The translations under genes were made by a program, and so were the position numbers. A stretch of 64,000 bases of DNA from CAZSDU01 sp963662525 (GTDB lineage Bacteria > Bacteroidota > Bacteroidia > Bacteroidales > FEN-979). Below the pieces are notes generated by a model. It saw only the letters and a list, made by a program, of their open reading frames with translations, did not search any database and was not told the DNA's origin. Each line of letters begins with the position of its first letter. Position 1 is the first letter of the stretch. Of this stretch, positions 6,809 to 15,203 are shown one piece after another. Location of the stretch: the NCBI GenBank assembly GCA_963662525.1, contig OY759717.1:3286001-3350000 (forward strand), read 5' to 3'.

Positions 6809-8362
6809 TCAATCAGGCAAATGCTCTTTTCTTAATAAATCATTGACTGTTTTCACCGGGTTAAAAGTCTCGATCGGAACTTCTACAAAGATGGTCAGCC
6901 ATCCGGCCATGCTGCCATTCCATAATCCGGGCAGCTCTTGGGCTTTCAGATTTCTTCCTCCAATAGATTTGATTGAAATGAATCCGGTTTTTTCATCCAT
7001 GAAATTTGAAAGTTCAAACTTGTTCCCATGATGGTCGCGGTAACTGCAAACAAGATCAACCGGATTGAAATGAGTAGCCGAGTTCCATATTGCTTTTTGT
7101 TGAGCATCTTTCAGATCGACCTGGGATGATTCAACAATCTGCAGGGAATGCTGGTTGTCATCATTTGTTACCCAGAAAGGTCCTCCGCCCGGTTCCCCTT
7201 CGTTTTTTACCATACCACAAACGCGTAAGGGGCGTGACAGTCTATTCACCAGGTATTTGATTTTCTCTTTATCAGTCAGATCATAAAATTCATCAGGGAA
7301 AGATAGCATCAGGTTCGTTTGAACAAATTGTTTTATTTCTTCAATGTCCATGGCTGAAACAGTTTCATTTTCAGCTTTTTTCAGGAAATCAAACAACTTT
7401 TCTCTAATCCATAAAAGAAAACCTCCGATCAGCTCTTTGTAGTTGAAGGTCTCATTTTTTAAACGGTCAGGAACAATGTTGTCAATATTTTTAATAAACA
7501 CAAGATCTGCCTCAATTTCATTCAGATTTTCCAAAAGAGCACCATGGCCGCCTGGCCTGAACAGGAGAGTGCCTTCTGCATTTCTGAAAGGTTTATTGTC
7601 TTCATCAACAGCAAGAATATCTGTAGAGGGCTTTTGAACAGAAAACGAAATGCTAAAGGTTACATTGTACTTATTTTCATATTTTGTTTTCACCTGATGG
7701 AATAATTCAGTGAACCTTTCCTGGTGTTCCGGCGAAATAGTAAAATGAATCCTGGCTATCCTGTTCTTATCATACGTATAATTGGCGGCTTCAACCAGAT
7801 GCTCTTCGGCAGAAGTTCTAGCTCCTCCAGGGTAGGAGTGGAATAGGATCAAAGCCTTGGGAAGATTGGCATAATTAAGGCCATTTTCATTCAGGATAAA
7901 TTCAATCAAGGCATTGAAATCCTTATCAGCAATGAGTTTGTTAATGTCAATATTTTTTTCTTTTAGCAATTTATCCAGCGTACTATAAAATGCAAGTTTC
8001 GAAAGATTTATAAAAAAAAATTGTGCCGTTTCGCATCCTGCATCAGGGTCTGATCCGGAAAAACTGATTTTTCCCAGCCGATATTTTTCCTGAAATTCAA
8101 ACAAATGTTTAAACATCCGGCTGGCTGCACCCGAAGCAGGGACGAACTTCACTACCGTCAGATCCGGCAGGGAGGTTTTGAAATAATCCTGAAAAAAAGA
8201 ATTTTCTTTATCCCGAAACTTAAAAATACCATCACCGGGAATTGCAGGCTTGAAAAGCTTGATATATGGAAAACCAAGTTTAAAATTATTTATCTGTTTT
8301 TCAATAACATGAGGAGATATTCCCTTCTCTTCTATCTGCTTCAGATCCTGATTGGTCATCAT
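6809..8362 (-). CDS. DUF4301 family protein
   Basis: About 517 residues. The sequence matches the DUF4301 family seen in Bacteroidota: N-terminal NQDLKQIEEKGIS, a phosphate-binding-looking loop FVPASGAASRMFKHLF, then FHSYPGGARTSAEEHLVEAA, LLFRPGGHGALLENLNE and CGMVKNEGEPGGGPFWV. The glycine-rich loops suggest a nucleotide- or sugar-phosphate-binding fold, perhaps a nucleotidyltransferase, but no activity is established. ATG 8362 (or the adjacent 8359) is preferred over a TTG at 8389, because that TTG forms part of the -7 promoter box. It is the first gene of a three-gene operon. Confidence 0.75.
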   Translation of the reverse strand: MMTNQDLKQIEEKGISPHVIEKQINNFKLGFPYIKLFKPAIPGDGIFKFRDKENSFFQDYFKTSLPDLTVVKFVPASGAASRMFKHLFEFQEKYRLGKISFSGSDPDAGCETAQFFFINLSKLAFYSTLDKLLKEKNIDINKLIADKDFNALIEFILNENGLNYANLPKALILFHSYPGGARTSAEEHLVEAANYTYDKNRIARIHFTISPEHQERFTELFHQVKTKYENKYNVTFSISFSVQKPSTDILAVDEDNKPFRNAEGTLLFRPGGHGALLENLNEIEADLVFIKNIDNIVPDRLKNETFNYKELIGGFLLWIREKLFDFLKKAENETVSAMDIEEIKQFVQTNLMLSFPDEFYDLTDKEKIKYLVNRLSRPLRVCGMVKNEGEPGGGPFWVTNDDNQHSLQIVESSQVDLKDAQQKAIWNSATHFNPVDLVCSYRDHHGNKFELSNFMDEKTGFISIKSIGGRNLKAQELPGLWNGSMAGWLTIFVEVPIETFNPVKTVNDLLRKEHLPD

Positions 8363-8386
8363 AATGCAATTATTTATAATTTTAGA

Positions 8387-8394
8387 CAAATTTA
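8387..8394 (-). promoter_or_regulatory. -7 promoter box (TAAATTTG) for the DUF4301 operon
   Basis: An exact TAnnTTTG match on the minus strand, 24 bases before ATG 8362, in the very short divergent region shared with the subtilisin gene. No clear -33 TTG was identified because the upstream side overlaps the other gene. Confidence 0.5.
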
Positions 8395-8402
8395 TTTAAA
8401 AA

Positions 8403-10088
8403 ATGAGAAAAATAGCTTTTCTGATATTATCCTCTCTTATTTCGACTATAATATCTGCCCAGGTTGCTCCTGATAAGTATTTTATCGGGTTTACGGATAA
8501 ATCAAATTCGCCCTATTCCTTTGACCGTCCGTTGGAATTTCTATCTCCAAGGTCAGTCGAACGACGGCAGCGACTCATGATCAGTCTAGAGGAAAATGAT
8601 TTACCCGTGATCGCTGAATATGTTTCTACTATTGCGAACCTTGGAGTTACCGTATTGAACCGTTCAAAATGGATGAATGGCATTACGATTTATACCAGTG
8701 ATACTACTATCCTTGACTCCATTGCCAAACTCCCTTTTGTCCTCAATGTTGTAAGGAATCGTGATTTTTTATCACAGGAAAATCAAACGGGCGGAAAGGT
8801 CAATAAATTTGAATTGGAAGATAACGCAGTTCCCGGATACAGCGACCCGGTAAAGATGATATCATCTTTTACCGGCAAGGGTTACAACTATGGACAGTCC
8901 TATCGCCAGATTCATATGGTCAACGGTGATTTGTTGCACCAAATGGGTTATAGGGGAGAAGGAATGGAAATAGCAATCCTTGATGCCGGTTTCTTTCAGG
9001 TCAATTCTCTTCCTGCTTTTGATAGCCTATGGGATCATAGCCAGATACTCGGGACACGGGATTTTGTAATTCCGGGGAACGATGTCTTCCTTGAACATCC
9101 GCATGGAATGGAAGTATTATCAGTCATCGGTGGTAACCTTCCCGGACAACTTATTGGGACAGCTCCAAAGGCAGGTTTCTGGTTATTACGATCAGAAGAT
9201 AATAATTCCGAGTACCTGATCGAAGAATACAATTGGGTTTCTGCAGCCGAATATGCTGATAGTGCAGGTGCTGATGTTATTAATTCTTCTCTTGGATATA
9301 CTACTTTCAATGATCCTTCACAAGATCATACCTGTGCCGATATGGATGGAAACACAACAGTTGTCACCCGTGGAGCCAATATTGCCGGAAGTAAAGGGAT
9401 GATCGTTGTTAACAGCGCTGGGAATTCAGGGGGATCCTCCTGGAAGTGCATGGGTGCACCCGCCGATGGGAACAGCGTACTCGGGATAGCAGCCGTTGAT
9501 TCCCTTGGCCATTATGCAAGCTTTAGTTCAACAGGGGAAGTAAACACAAGGGTTAAACCAAATATTGCAGCCATGGGACAACAGACAGTTGTTTCAGGAA
9601 CTAATGGTTATCCCATGCGTGCCAATGGCACTTCTTTTTCTTCCCCCATCATAGCAGGAATGGTCGCCTGTTTATGGCAGGCTTCTATCAATACCAATAA
9701 TTACATTATTATGAGAGCCCTTGAAGTGAGTGCCAGTCAGTTTACCAACCCGGATTCACTTCTGGGATATGGAATTCCTGATTTAATTAAAGCATTGAAT
9801 GTCATGAATATTAATAGAATTAATGAAACTAATGCTTTAAGTATATATCCCAACCCGTTTACCAGTGAGTTTACAATTGAATTTACTGCTGAAATGAATC
9901 AGAATCTGAAAATTATATTCATGGATCAATTGGGAAGGGAGTTGTTCTTAGTAACAGCTAATCGGTGTATTTCAGGAGTAAACAAAATCACAATCAAATG
10001 CCCTGAAAACATTAAACCAGGTTATTATTACCTGAAACTACAGGAAGAAAAGAAGAATGTATTTCTCAAATTGGCTAAAGTTTTATAG
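8403..10088 (+). CDS. Secreted subtilisin-like serine protease (S8) with T9SS type A sorting domain
   Basis: 561 residues. A signal peptide (FLILSSLISTIISAQ) is followed by a likely propeptide, then an S8 domain with catalytic Asp194 (AILDAGF), His234 (HPHGMEV), oxyanion Asn341 (NSAGNSGGS) and Ser411 (NGTSFSSPIIAG). All four are present, so it should be active. The last ~80 residues are a type A T9SS C-terminal domain: SIYPNPFTSEFTIEF, a middle LGRELF strand, and IKPGYYYLKLQ. It is predicted to be exported through the outer membrane by T9SS and released or anchored on the surface. It is divergent from DUF4301 and convergent with the FkbM gene 8 bases away. Confidence 0.93.
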   Translation: MRKIAFLILSSLISTIISAQVAPDKYFIGFTDKSNSPYSFDRPLEFLSPRSVERRQRLMISLEENDLPVIAEYVSTIANLGVTVLNRSKWMNGITIYTSDTTILDSIAKLPFVLNVVRNRDFLSQENQTGGKVNKFELEDNAVPGYSDPVKMISSFTGKGYNYGQSYRQIHMVNGDLLHQMGYRGEGMEIAILDAGFFQVNSLPAFDSLWDHSQILGTRDFVIPGNDVFLEHPHGMEVLSVIGGNLPGQLIGTAPKAGFWLLRSEDNNSEYLIEEYNWVSAAEYADSAGADVINSSLGYTTFNDPSQDHTCADMDGNTTVVTRGANIAGSKGMIVVNSAGNSGGSSWKCMGAPADGNSVLGIAAVDSLGHYASFSSTGEVNTRVKPNIAAMGQQTVVSGTNGYPMRANGTSFSSPIIAGMVACLWQASINTNNYIIMRALEVSASQFTNPDSLLGYGIPDLIKALNVMNINRINETNALSIYPNPFTSEFTIEFTAEMNQNLKIIFMDQLGRELFLVTANRCISGVNKITIKCPENIKPGYYYLKLQEEKKNVFLKLAKVL

Positions 10089-10096
10089 TCAATAAA

Positions 10097-10891
10097 TCAT
10101 TTTGTTAGCTTTGCCGAATAAACATATCCGCCAACTAAGTCGACTTGATAACCGATGGAGGATAAATAATCATTAAGCTCTTTCGGATCATAACGCGTTA
10201 CGGTTGCTTCATAGTAGATCTGCGAGATTGATTTTGCTAGATCCGGAGTAATCGATTTTATTATCTCGTATTCAGCTCCTTCACAGTCAAGCTTAAGAAT
10301 ATCACACTTCCCGGCTTTCGTCATCGACAGGGCCTGATGAAGGTCAATTAAGTCGATTTCCACACTTCCAAAGCTCAATTCTTCAGGATAAATAGAATGA
10401 GCTCCTGAATTTTTTTTATGAATATATAAAAGCGAATGTCTTTTTTCACCCGCTAATCCCATCTGGAATGTCTTAATGTTTTTATAATTACTATTTAAAA
10501 TATTGATGTTTAAAAAATCAAAATTTGGTTTAAATGGTTCAAAACAAAGAACTTCTGCCAATGGGAACCGTTGTTTAAAATGTATTGTCGATAGACCAAT
10601 GTTAGCTCCGACATCCAGGATAGTGATCTCATCTTTACTGCTGGCCTGGAAATCGTAAACGTTGAATAGGAAAATTTCCCAATAAATATAGACACTCATA
10701 AAATCAGGACAAAAGAAGCTGCCTCCTTCTTTTAAACGAAGCCGGATTGGCTTTTTATAAAGTCCGGGAATGAGTTTAAAAAATACAGCGATGTAAAAGG
10801 AGAGGGGACTCTTTAAGACTGTCTTGTTTTTTTGATATACTTCTTTTGAAAAGACATAACCTTTTACCCAACTTACTTTCCATGATCCCAT
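10097..10891 (-). CDS. FkbM family methyltransferase
   Basis: 264 residues with a SAM-binding motif ILDVGANIGLSTIHF (about residues 94-108), FEPFKPNFDFL and the FkbM-specific DILKLDCEGAEYEII. FkbM enzymes O-methylate sugars or polyketides. Residues 1-75 contain a hydrophobic stretch (LSFYIAVFFKLIPGLY) that may associate with the membrane. The gene stands alone, convergent to the subtilisin gene and divergent from the XRE regulator, with a 270-base A/T-rich intergenic region between. The substrate cannot be told from sequence. A near-consensus -7 box (TACCTTTA) lies upstream. Confidence 0.85.
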   Translation of the reverse strand: MGSWKVSWVKGYVFSKEVYQKNKTVLKSPLSFYIAVFFKLIPGLYKKPIRLRLKEGGSFFCPDFMSVYIYWEIFLFNVYDFQASSKDEITILDVGANIGLSTIHFKQRFPLAEVLCFEPFKPNFDFLNINILNSNYKNIKTFQMGLAGEKRHSLLYIHKKNSGAHSIYPEELSFGSVEIDLIDLHQALSMTKAGKCDILKLDCEGAEYEIIKSITPDLAKSISQIYYEATVTRYDPKELNDYLSSIGYQVDLVGGYVYSAKLTK

Positions 10892-10963
10892 AGGAAGAAA
10901 TATAAATACCAGTTTTCATCGATAAAGGTACAAATTATTTGATCAATCGTCATAATGTTTGAT

Positions 10964-10975
10964 TTACAATTGTAA
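10964..10975. promoter_or_regulatory. Perfect 12-base palindrome (TTACAATTGTAA), possible operator
   Basis: It lies between the divergent FkbM and XRE genes. It shares TTAC/GTAA-type half sites with the inverted repeat over the XRE promoter, so it may be a second binding site for that regulator. The surrounding region is A/T-rich, so chance is possible. Confidence 0.3.
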
Positions 10976-11115
10976 CTTAAGACTATAATTTAAATGTATA
11001 CAAATGTAAATTAATCAAATTATTAATACTTATAGTGTTGTATTTCATTTTATTACTTAAATTATATTAATTATTAGTTTAACTGAATTTTAAAGAATGT
11101 TTTTTTATTATATTA

Positions 11116-11147
11116 TTGTAAACAAGCTTGTAAATTGTTTACCTTTG
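11116..11147 (+). promoter_or_regulatory. XRE gene promoter overlapped by an inverted-repeat operator
   Basis: The -33 TTG (11116-11118) and the -7 box TACCTTTG (11140-11147) are 21 bases apart, an excellent Bacteroidota promoter. An inverted repeat with 8-base arms, GTAAACAA (11118-11125) and TTGTTTAC (11135-11142), spans both elements and encloses a further palindrome, ACAAGCTTGT. A repressor bound here would block the promoter; autoregulation by the adjacent XRE protein is the natural inference. Confidence 0.7.
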
Positions 11148-11161
11148 TATAAAAATCGGTC

Positions 11162-11593
11162 ATGATTTCGAGAATTCAGGAGATTATGCAGGAAAAAAAT
11201 TTATCCCCTTCTCAGTTTGCAGAGGAAATCGGAGTTCAGCGTTCAGGAATTTCTCATTTGCTTTCGGGGCGTAATAAACCAAGTCTTGAATTTATTATTA
11301 AAATTCTTACTAGGTTTCCTGATGTCAATGCTGCATGGTTACTATTTGGAAAATATCAGCAGGAAGAATCTGGCAGGCGTGCCAGTCAAAATGATACACC
11401 AAATAATCCTCCACTGGCTCCGGCTTCGATTAATGAGGGTTTATTCTCTGGCGTGCCTTTCACAGATAAGGTTCCTGTATGTAAACCGGAAAAAGTATTA
11501 GAAGGGAAGACAGTGTCAGAAAAAAGAATAGAAAAGATATTAGTCTTTTTTCAGGATAGAACTTTCAGAGAATATTTTCCGGAAGAAAAATAA
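11162..11593 (+). CDS. XRE-family helix-turn-helix transcriptional regulator
   Basis: 143 residues. The N-terminal ~65 residues are a Cro/CI-type HTH: RIQEIMQEKNLSPSQFAEEI, then GVQRSGISHLLSGRNKPSLE and an ILTRFPDVNAAWLLFG tail typical of Bacteroidota XRE regulators. The C-terminal half is low in predicted structure and rich in polar residues, with a final helix (SEKRIEKILVFFQDRTFREYF) that may mediate dimerisation. It has its own promoter carrying an 8+8 inverted repeat. Its stop codon directly abuts the stop of the convergent ndk gene. The regulon is unknown; the divergent FkbM gene is a candidate. Confidence 0.9.
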   Translation: MISRIQEIMQEKNLSPSQFAEEIGVQRSGISHLLSGRNKPSLEFIIKILTRFPDVNAAWLLFGKYQQEESGRRASQNDTPNNPPLAPASINEGLFSGVPFTDKVPVCKPEKVLEGKTVSEKRIEKILVFFQDRTFREYFPEEK

Positions 11594-12013
11594 TCAGATT
11601 TTTTCAAAAACAGAAAAGAAAAAGCTACCCTCTCTTTCAGCACTTTCATCAGAATCAGATCCGTGTATTGCATTTTCGCCCAAATCTTTACCGTATATCT
11701 TCCTGATCGTTCCGGGGGCTGCTTTTGCAGGATCGGTTGCACCTATCAGTGTTCGGAAAGCGTTAACAGCATCATCTTTTTCAAGAATGGCAGCGATGAT
11801 AGGTCCTGACGACATAAAACTAACCAGCCCATCGTAGAAAGGCTTTCCTTTATGCATTTCATAAAACATACCAGCTTGATCTTTTGATAGTTGTACTAAT
11901 TTAAGGGCTTTGATTTTAAAGCCGGCATTTTCAATATGGGCAATAATTGGCCCGGAAAATCCGCTGCTGAAAGCAGAGGGTTTTATCATGGTGAAGGTTT
12001 TAATTCCATTCAT
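11594..12013 (-). CDS. ndk: Nucleoside-diphosphate kinase
   Basis: 139 residues, the standard length. The enzyme transfers the gamma phosphate between nucleoside triphosphates and diphosphates through a phosphohistidine. The catalytic His117 lies in NAIHGSDS, and Lys11 (TMIKPSA) and the GATDPAKAAPGTIR segment are present. It acts in the cytoplasm. It is a single gene, convergent with the XRE regulator (stops abut) and divergent from nrnA, whose start is 87 bases away. Confidence 0.96.
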   Translation of the reverse strand: MNGIKTFTMIKPSAFSSGFSGPIIAHIENAGFKIKALKLVQLSKDQAGMFYEMHKGKPFYDGLVSFMSSGPIIAAILEKDDAVNAFRTLIGATDPAKAAPGTIRKIYGKDLGENAIHGSDSDESAEREGSFFFSVFEKI

Positions 12014-12067
12014 AAGTCAGGTGTTTTAGAAGGCTGGCAAAAATAGTATTTAATTTTAAATTATCCG

Positions 12068-12075
12068 TATTTTTG
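12068..12075 (+). promoter_or_regulatory. -7 promoter box (TATTTTTG) for nrnA
   Basis: An exact TAnnTTTG match, 25 bases before the TTG start of nrnA, in the ndk-nrnA divergent gap. No good -33 TTG is present at the usual distance. Confidence 0.4.
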
Positions 12076-12100
12076 TGGTGACTAAATAATTGGAAAAGAA

Positions 12101-13120
12101 TTGAAAAATACTGATTTTCAAAAGATAAGAGATCTTTTAACCAAACCTTCTAGGATTCTGATAACGACACATACCAATCCCGACGGAGATGCCATAGGCT
12201 CCAGTCTTGCCTTATGCGCGTATCTAGCAAAAAAAAACCATCTGGTGAAGGTTCTTGTACCTGATCCTTTTCCAGAATTCTTAGCCTGGACTCCTGGTCA
12301 GGAGCATGTATTAATCTATAAGAAACAGCCTGATCAATGCCGGTCGGCCATCAATGAAGCTGGTATCATCATCTGTGTTGATTTTAATAATCTGGATCGG
12401 CTCAATGAAGCCGGTTTCTTGGTGAAGCAATCCAATGCAGTCAAAGTTCTTATCGATCACCATCTTTATCCTTCTCCTCATTTTGATTTGAAAATCTCAT
12501 TATCTGAAACCTCTTCCACCTCGGAACTAATCTATGATTTTATTGTTAATTCCGGCGATCGTGACCTTCTTGATAAATCAATCGCCGAATGTATTTATAC
12601 TGGAATCATTACAGATACAGGTTCATTCAGTTATGCCTGTAATTATATTAAAACCTACCTTATCGTAGCTGACTTGCATCATTTGGGTATTGATGGAGAG
12701 CAAATTCATCGGTTGATTTACGATACTTATTCCGAAAATCGTCTCAGGTTACTGGGATATTCAATAAGTGATAAACTGGTTGTACTGCCTGACTACCACA
12801 CAGCCTACATCTCCTTGAATCAGGAAGAATTACAAAAGTTTGATTATCAGGTAGGAGACACTGAAGGTGTAGTAAATTATGCCCTCTCCATGAAGAATAT
12901 TAATCTTGCAGCTTTATTTATGGAGAGGGAGGGTCAGGTAAAAATATCCTTCCGGTCGAAAGGGCATTTTTCGGTTGATGTACTGGCGAGAAACCATTTC
13001 CAAGGGGGCGGGCACAGCAATGCTTCCGGTGCGAACTGCAACACTTCACTGGAGCAAACGATTCAAATTTTTTTAGACCTGCTTCCTGGTCTGCAGGATC
13101 AGCTAAAATCAGTTTATTAA
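12101..13120 (+). CDS. nrnA: DHH/DHHA1 phosphoesterase, NrnA-like (oligoribonuclease / pAp phosphatase)
   Basis: 339 residues with DHH-family motifs: ITTHTNPDGDAIGSS (residues 21-35), VDFNN, the DHH signature in VLIDHHLYP, and TDTGSF; the DHHA1 domain ends with QGGGHSNASGA. NrnA enzymes degrade short oligoribonucleotides and dephosphorylate 3'-phosphoadenosine 5'-phosphate using Mn2+. The start is read as TTG 12101, the only acceptable start between the upstream stop codon and the conserved N-terminus. It precedes the GldI-like gene by a few bases. The sulfotransferase at 57.7-58.8 kb would release pAp, a known substrate of this family. Confidence 0.88.
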   Translation: MKNTDFQKIRDLLTKPSRILITTHTNPDGDAIGSSLALCAYLAKKNHLVKVLVPDPFPEFLAWTPGQEHVLIYKKQPDQCRSAINEAGIIICVDFNNLDRLNEAGFLVKQSNAVKVLIDHHLYPSPHFDLKISLSETSSTSELIYDFIVNSGDRDLLDKSIAECIYTGIITDTGSFSYACNYIKTYLIVADLHHLGIDGEQIHRLIYDTYSENRLRLLGYSISDKLVVLPDYHTAYISLNQEELQKFDYQVGDTEGVVNYALSMKNINLAALFMEREGQVKISFRSKGHFSVDVLARNHFQGGGHSNASGANCNTSLEQTIQIFLDLLPGLQDQLKSVY

Positions 13121-13126
13121 CCATTG

Positions 13127-13681
13127 ATGAACATGCGATTGCAAATCCTGACTATTCGGCTTATCCTCATAAGCCTTCTTCTTTATTCCTGCCAATCCAG
13201 CCCTCCTCCTGCAAACACGACTTCCCATCTACGCATGATGGACGATACCTTGCTAGATATGAATAAAAAAGTAGTTCAGGACGAAAGTCAATCAATTGAG
13301 GATTTTATTGCCAGATATCATTGGAATATGGAAGTCACATCAACGGGTTTACGGTATATGATCTATCAGCATGGTACTGGAGCAAAGGCATTTAAAGGCA
13401 GTCATGTAAAAATAAGTTATTCCATTAGGTTATTAACAGGCAGAGATTTGAATAATCCGGGAAAACAGCTTCTGAAAGAATTTCAACTCGGTCGCGGTAT
13501 GGCTGAAAATGGTTTGGAAGAAGGCATTCTAAACCTAAGAATAGGTGACCATGCGAAATTTATTGTACCTTCGCACCTTGCTTTTGGACTGCTTGGGGAC
13601 TTGAAAAATATTCCGGAAAGAGCTTCATTGGTATATGATCTGGAGTTACTTGAAGTGAAAAAAAATTCAGCTATTCCGTGA
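13127..13681 (+). CDS. gldI: FKBP-type peptidyl-prolyl isomerase lipoprotein, GldI-like
   Basis: About 184 residues. The N-terminal lipobox LISLLLYSC predicts a lipoprotein. A linker with DMNKKVVQDESQSIEDFIAR and STGLRYMIYQHGTGA is typical of GldI-like proteins, which support gliding or type IX secretion in Bacteroidota. The FKBP domain follows: VKISYSIRLLTG, LGRGMAENGLEEGI, KFIVPSHLAFG, SLVYDLELLEV. Several active-site positions differ from classic FKBP (no D after the first strand, no W in the VI.GW position), so isomerase activity may be weak. ATG 13127 is preferred to the TTG three bases earlier. Six bases separate it from nrnA. Confidence 0.75.
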   Translation: MNMRLQILTIRLILISLLLYSCQSSPPPANTTSHLRMMDDTLLDMNKKVVQDESQSIEDFIARYHWNMEVTSTGLRYMIYQHGTGAKAFKGSHVKISYSIRLLTGRDLNNPGKQLLKEFQLGRGMAENGLEEGILNLRIGDHAKFIVPSHLAFGLLGDLKNIPERASLVYDLELLEVKKNSAIP

Positions 13682-13885
13682 TTTTTTTTCATGGGTTGAA
13701 CAGTACCGGATTACATGAAAAATTTTATCATTTTTTTTTGCATCTGCCACATATTCGGTTCAAAAGATGTTGAAAAAAACAAGATTATATTAGTATTGTC
13801 GAATCAAGGACTTTGTATCTTGAGCTGGTCAAAAAAAGCAGGTAACTCAAATTAAATATTAACCCAATTGATTAAAAACTTAAGT

Positions 13886-15184
13886 ATGAAAAGATTGTTT
13901 CTGAATTCGTTAGCCATTTTATTTCTGGTTGCATTTGCGTCTCTTGCATGTTCATCGAAGTATGCCGGGTATGATAAATCGGAATCGGGCTTGTATTACA
14001 AGCTATACAAAGTAAGCAAGGATACACTCAAACCGAAAATGGGGGATTGGGTTTCCCTGAATATGCGTTATGTTTATAAAGATTCCGTACTTTTTGACAG
14101 TAAAGCTGCCATGGGAAGTCCTGTTAGGTTCCAATTGCCTCCTTCTGATTTCAAAGGAGATATTTATGAAGGAATAAAAATGATGTCTGCCGGTGATAGC
14201 GCTTCCTTTATCATCAATGCAGATTCCCTGTTTTTTAAAACATTCCGCCAGAAGGCCAGGCCTGCATTCATTGATTCAAACAGCATCATTCATTTTTACA
14301 TTACTTTATTGTCTGTTGATTCACCAAAAAGCATGATGAAAAAAGAAGAAGATGCTTTAATGAAATATATAGAGGACCAGAAAATTACCGTTGCTCCTTT
14401 AGCATCAGGCCTTTATTATATTGAAGAACTGGCCGGCAAAGGTGCAAGTATTGATTCAGGTTCCTGGGTGAAACTGAATTTTAAAGTTTCCCTGATTGAT
14501 GGGAAGCAGATTTTTTCCTCAGCTGAGCGCGGTGAACCCATAAGATTCGAATATGGTAAACGTTTTGATACTCCCGGTATGGAAGAAGGGGTTAAGATGT
14601 TGAAAAAAGGAGGTAAGGCAAAACTCGTTGTTCCTTCCAAGATCGGATTTGGTGAAATGGGCCGAGGAGCAATTGTTCCACCTTATTCAACCTTGATCTA
14701 TGAAATCGAAATCATTGATGTACAGTCAAAAGCTGAATATGAAAAAGAACAAGCTGAGTCAAAGAAAAAAGAACAAATAAAGCTGGAGACAAATAAAAAA
14801 CAAGAATCTATGTTACGCGAAAAATATTTGAAGGAAAAAAACATCACGGTTAAACCGACCGCCAGTGGTCTGTACTATGTTGAAAAAGCAAAAGGAACCG
14901 GGGCTAAAGCTGTTGCCGGAAAAAAAGTTAAAGTGCATTATACTGGAACATTGCTCAATGGTACAAAATTTGACTCTTCCCGCGATCGAAATCAGCCATT
15001 TGAGTTTGAACTCGGTAAGGGCCAGGTGATCAAAGGCTGGGACGAAGGTGTTGCCTTAATGAACGTCGGTGGAAAAGCAACCCTGATCATCCCTTCATCT
15101 ATTGGTTATGGAGAGCGTGATATGGGCACTATTCCTCCTTATTCGACCCTGGTGTTCGATGTGGAATTATTAGAAGTTAAATAA
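13886..15184 (+). CDS. Lipoprotein with three tandem FKBP-type isomerase domains
   Basis: 432 residues from ATG 13886; the longer frame from TTG 13868 would add six residues before the signal peptide. Lipobox FASLAC (Cys22). Three FKBP-like domains follow, at about 30-145, 160-265 and 325-432, with a charged coiled-coil-like linker (EKEQAESKKKEQIKLE) before the third. The third domain is canonical: VHYTGTLLNG, FDSSRD, QVIKGWDEG, IGYGERD, IPPYSTLVFDVEL. The second keeps the scaffold (GMEEGV, IGFGEMG, PPYSTLIY) but lacks the catalytic Tyr, Asp and Trp. The first is the most degenerate. It may act as a periplasmic folding chaperone next to GldI and T9SS genes. Confidence 0.88.
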   Translation: MKRLFLNSLAILFLVAFASLACSSKYAGYDKSESGLYYKLYKVSKDTLKPKMGDWVSLNMRYVYKDSVLFDSKAAMGSPVRFQLPPSDFKGDIYEGIKMMSAGDSASFIINADSLFFKTFRQKARPAFIDSNSIIHFYITLLSVDSPKSMMKKEEDALMKYIEDQKITVAPLASGLYYIEELAGKGASIDSGSWVKLNFKVSLIDGKQIFSSAERGEPIRFEYGKRFDTPGMEEGVKMLKKGGKAKLVVPSKIGFGEMGRGAIVPPYSTLIYEIEIIDVQSKAEYEKEQAESKKKEQIKLETNKKQESMLREKYLKEKNITVKPTASGLYYVEKAKGTGAKAVAGKKVKVHYTGTLLNGTKFDSSRDRNQPFEFELGKGQVIKGWDEGVALMNVGGKATLIIPSSIGYGERDMGTIPPYSTLVFDVELLEVK

Positions 15185-15203
15185 TCCATAAACCCTGGAA
15201 CAT

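Noticed and set aside
8105..8473. 122-residue plus-strand frame over the DUF4301/subtilisin junction
   Set aside because: It is antisense to DUF4301 and out of frame with the subtilisin signal peptide; a shadow.
13715..13855. 46-residue open frame between the two FKBP genes
   Set aside because: No ribosome binding site, no recognisable composition or motif, and it lies in an A/T-rich stretch where such frames occur by chance.
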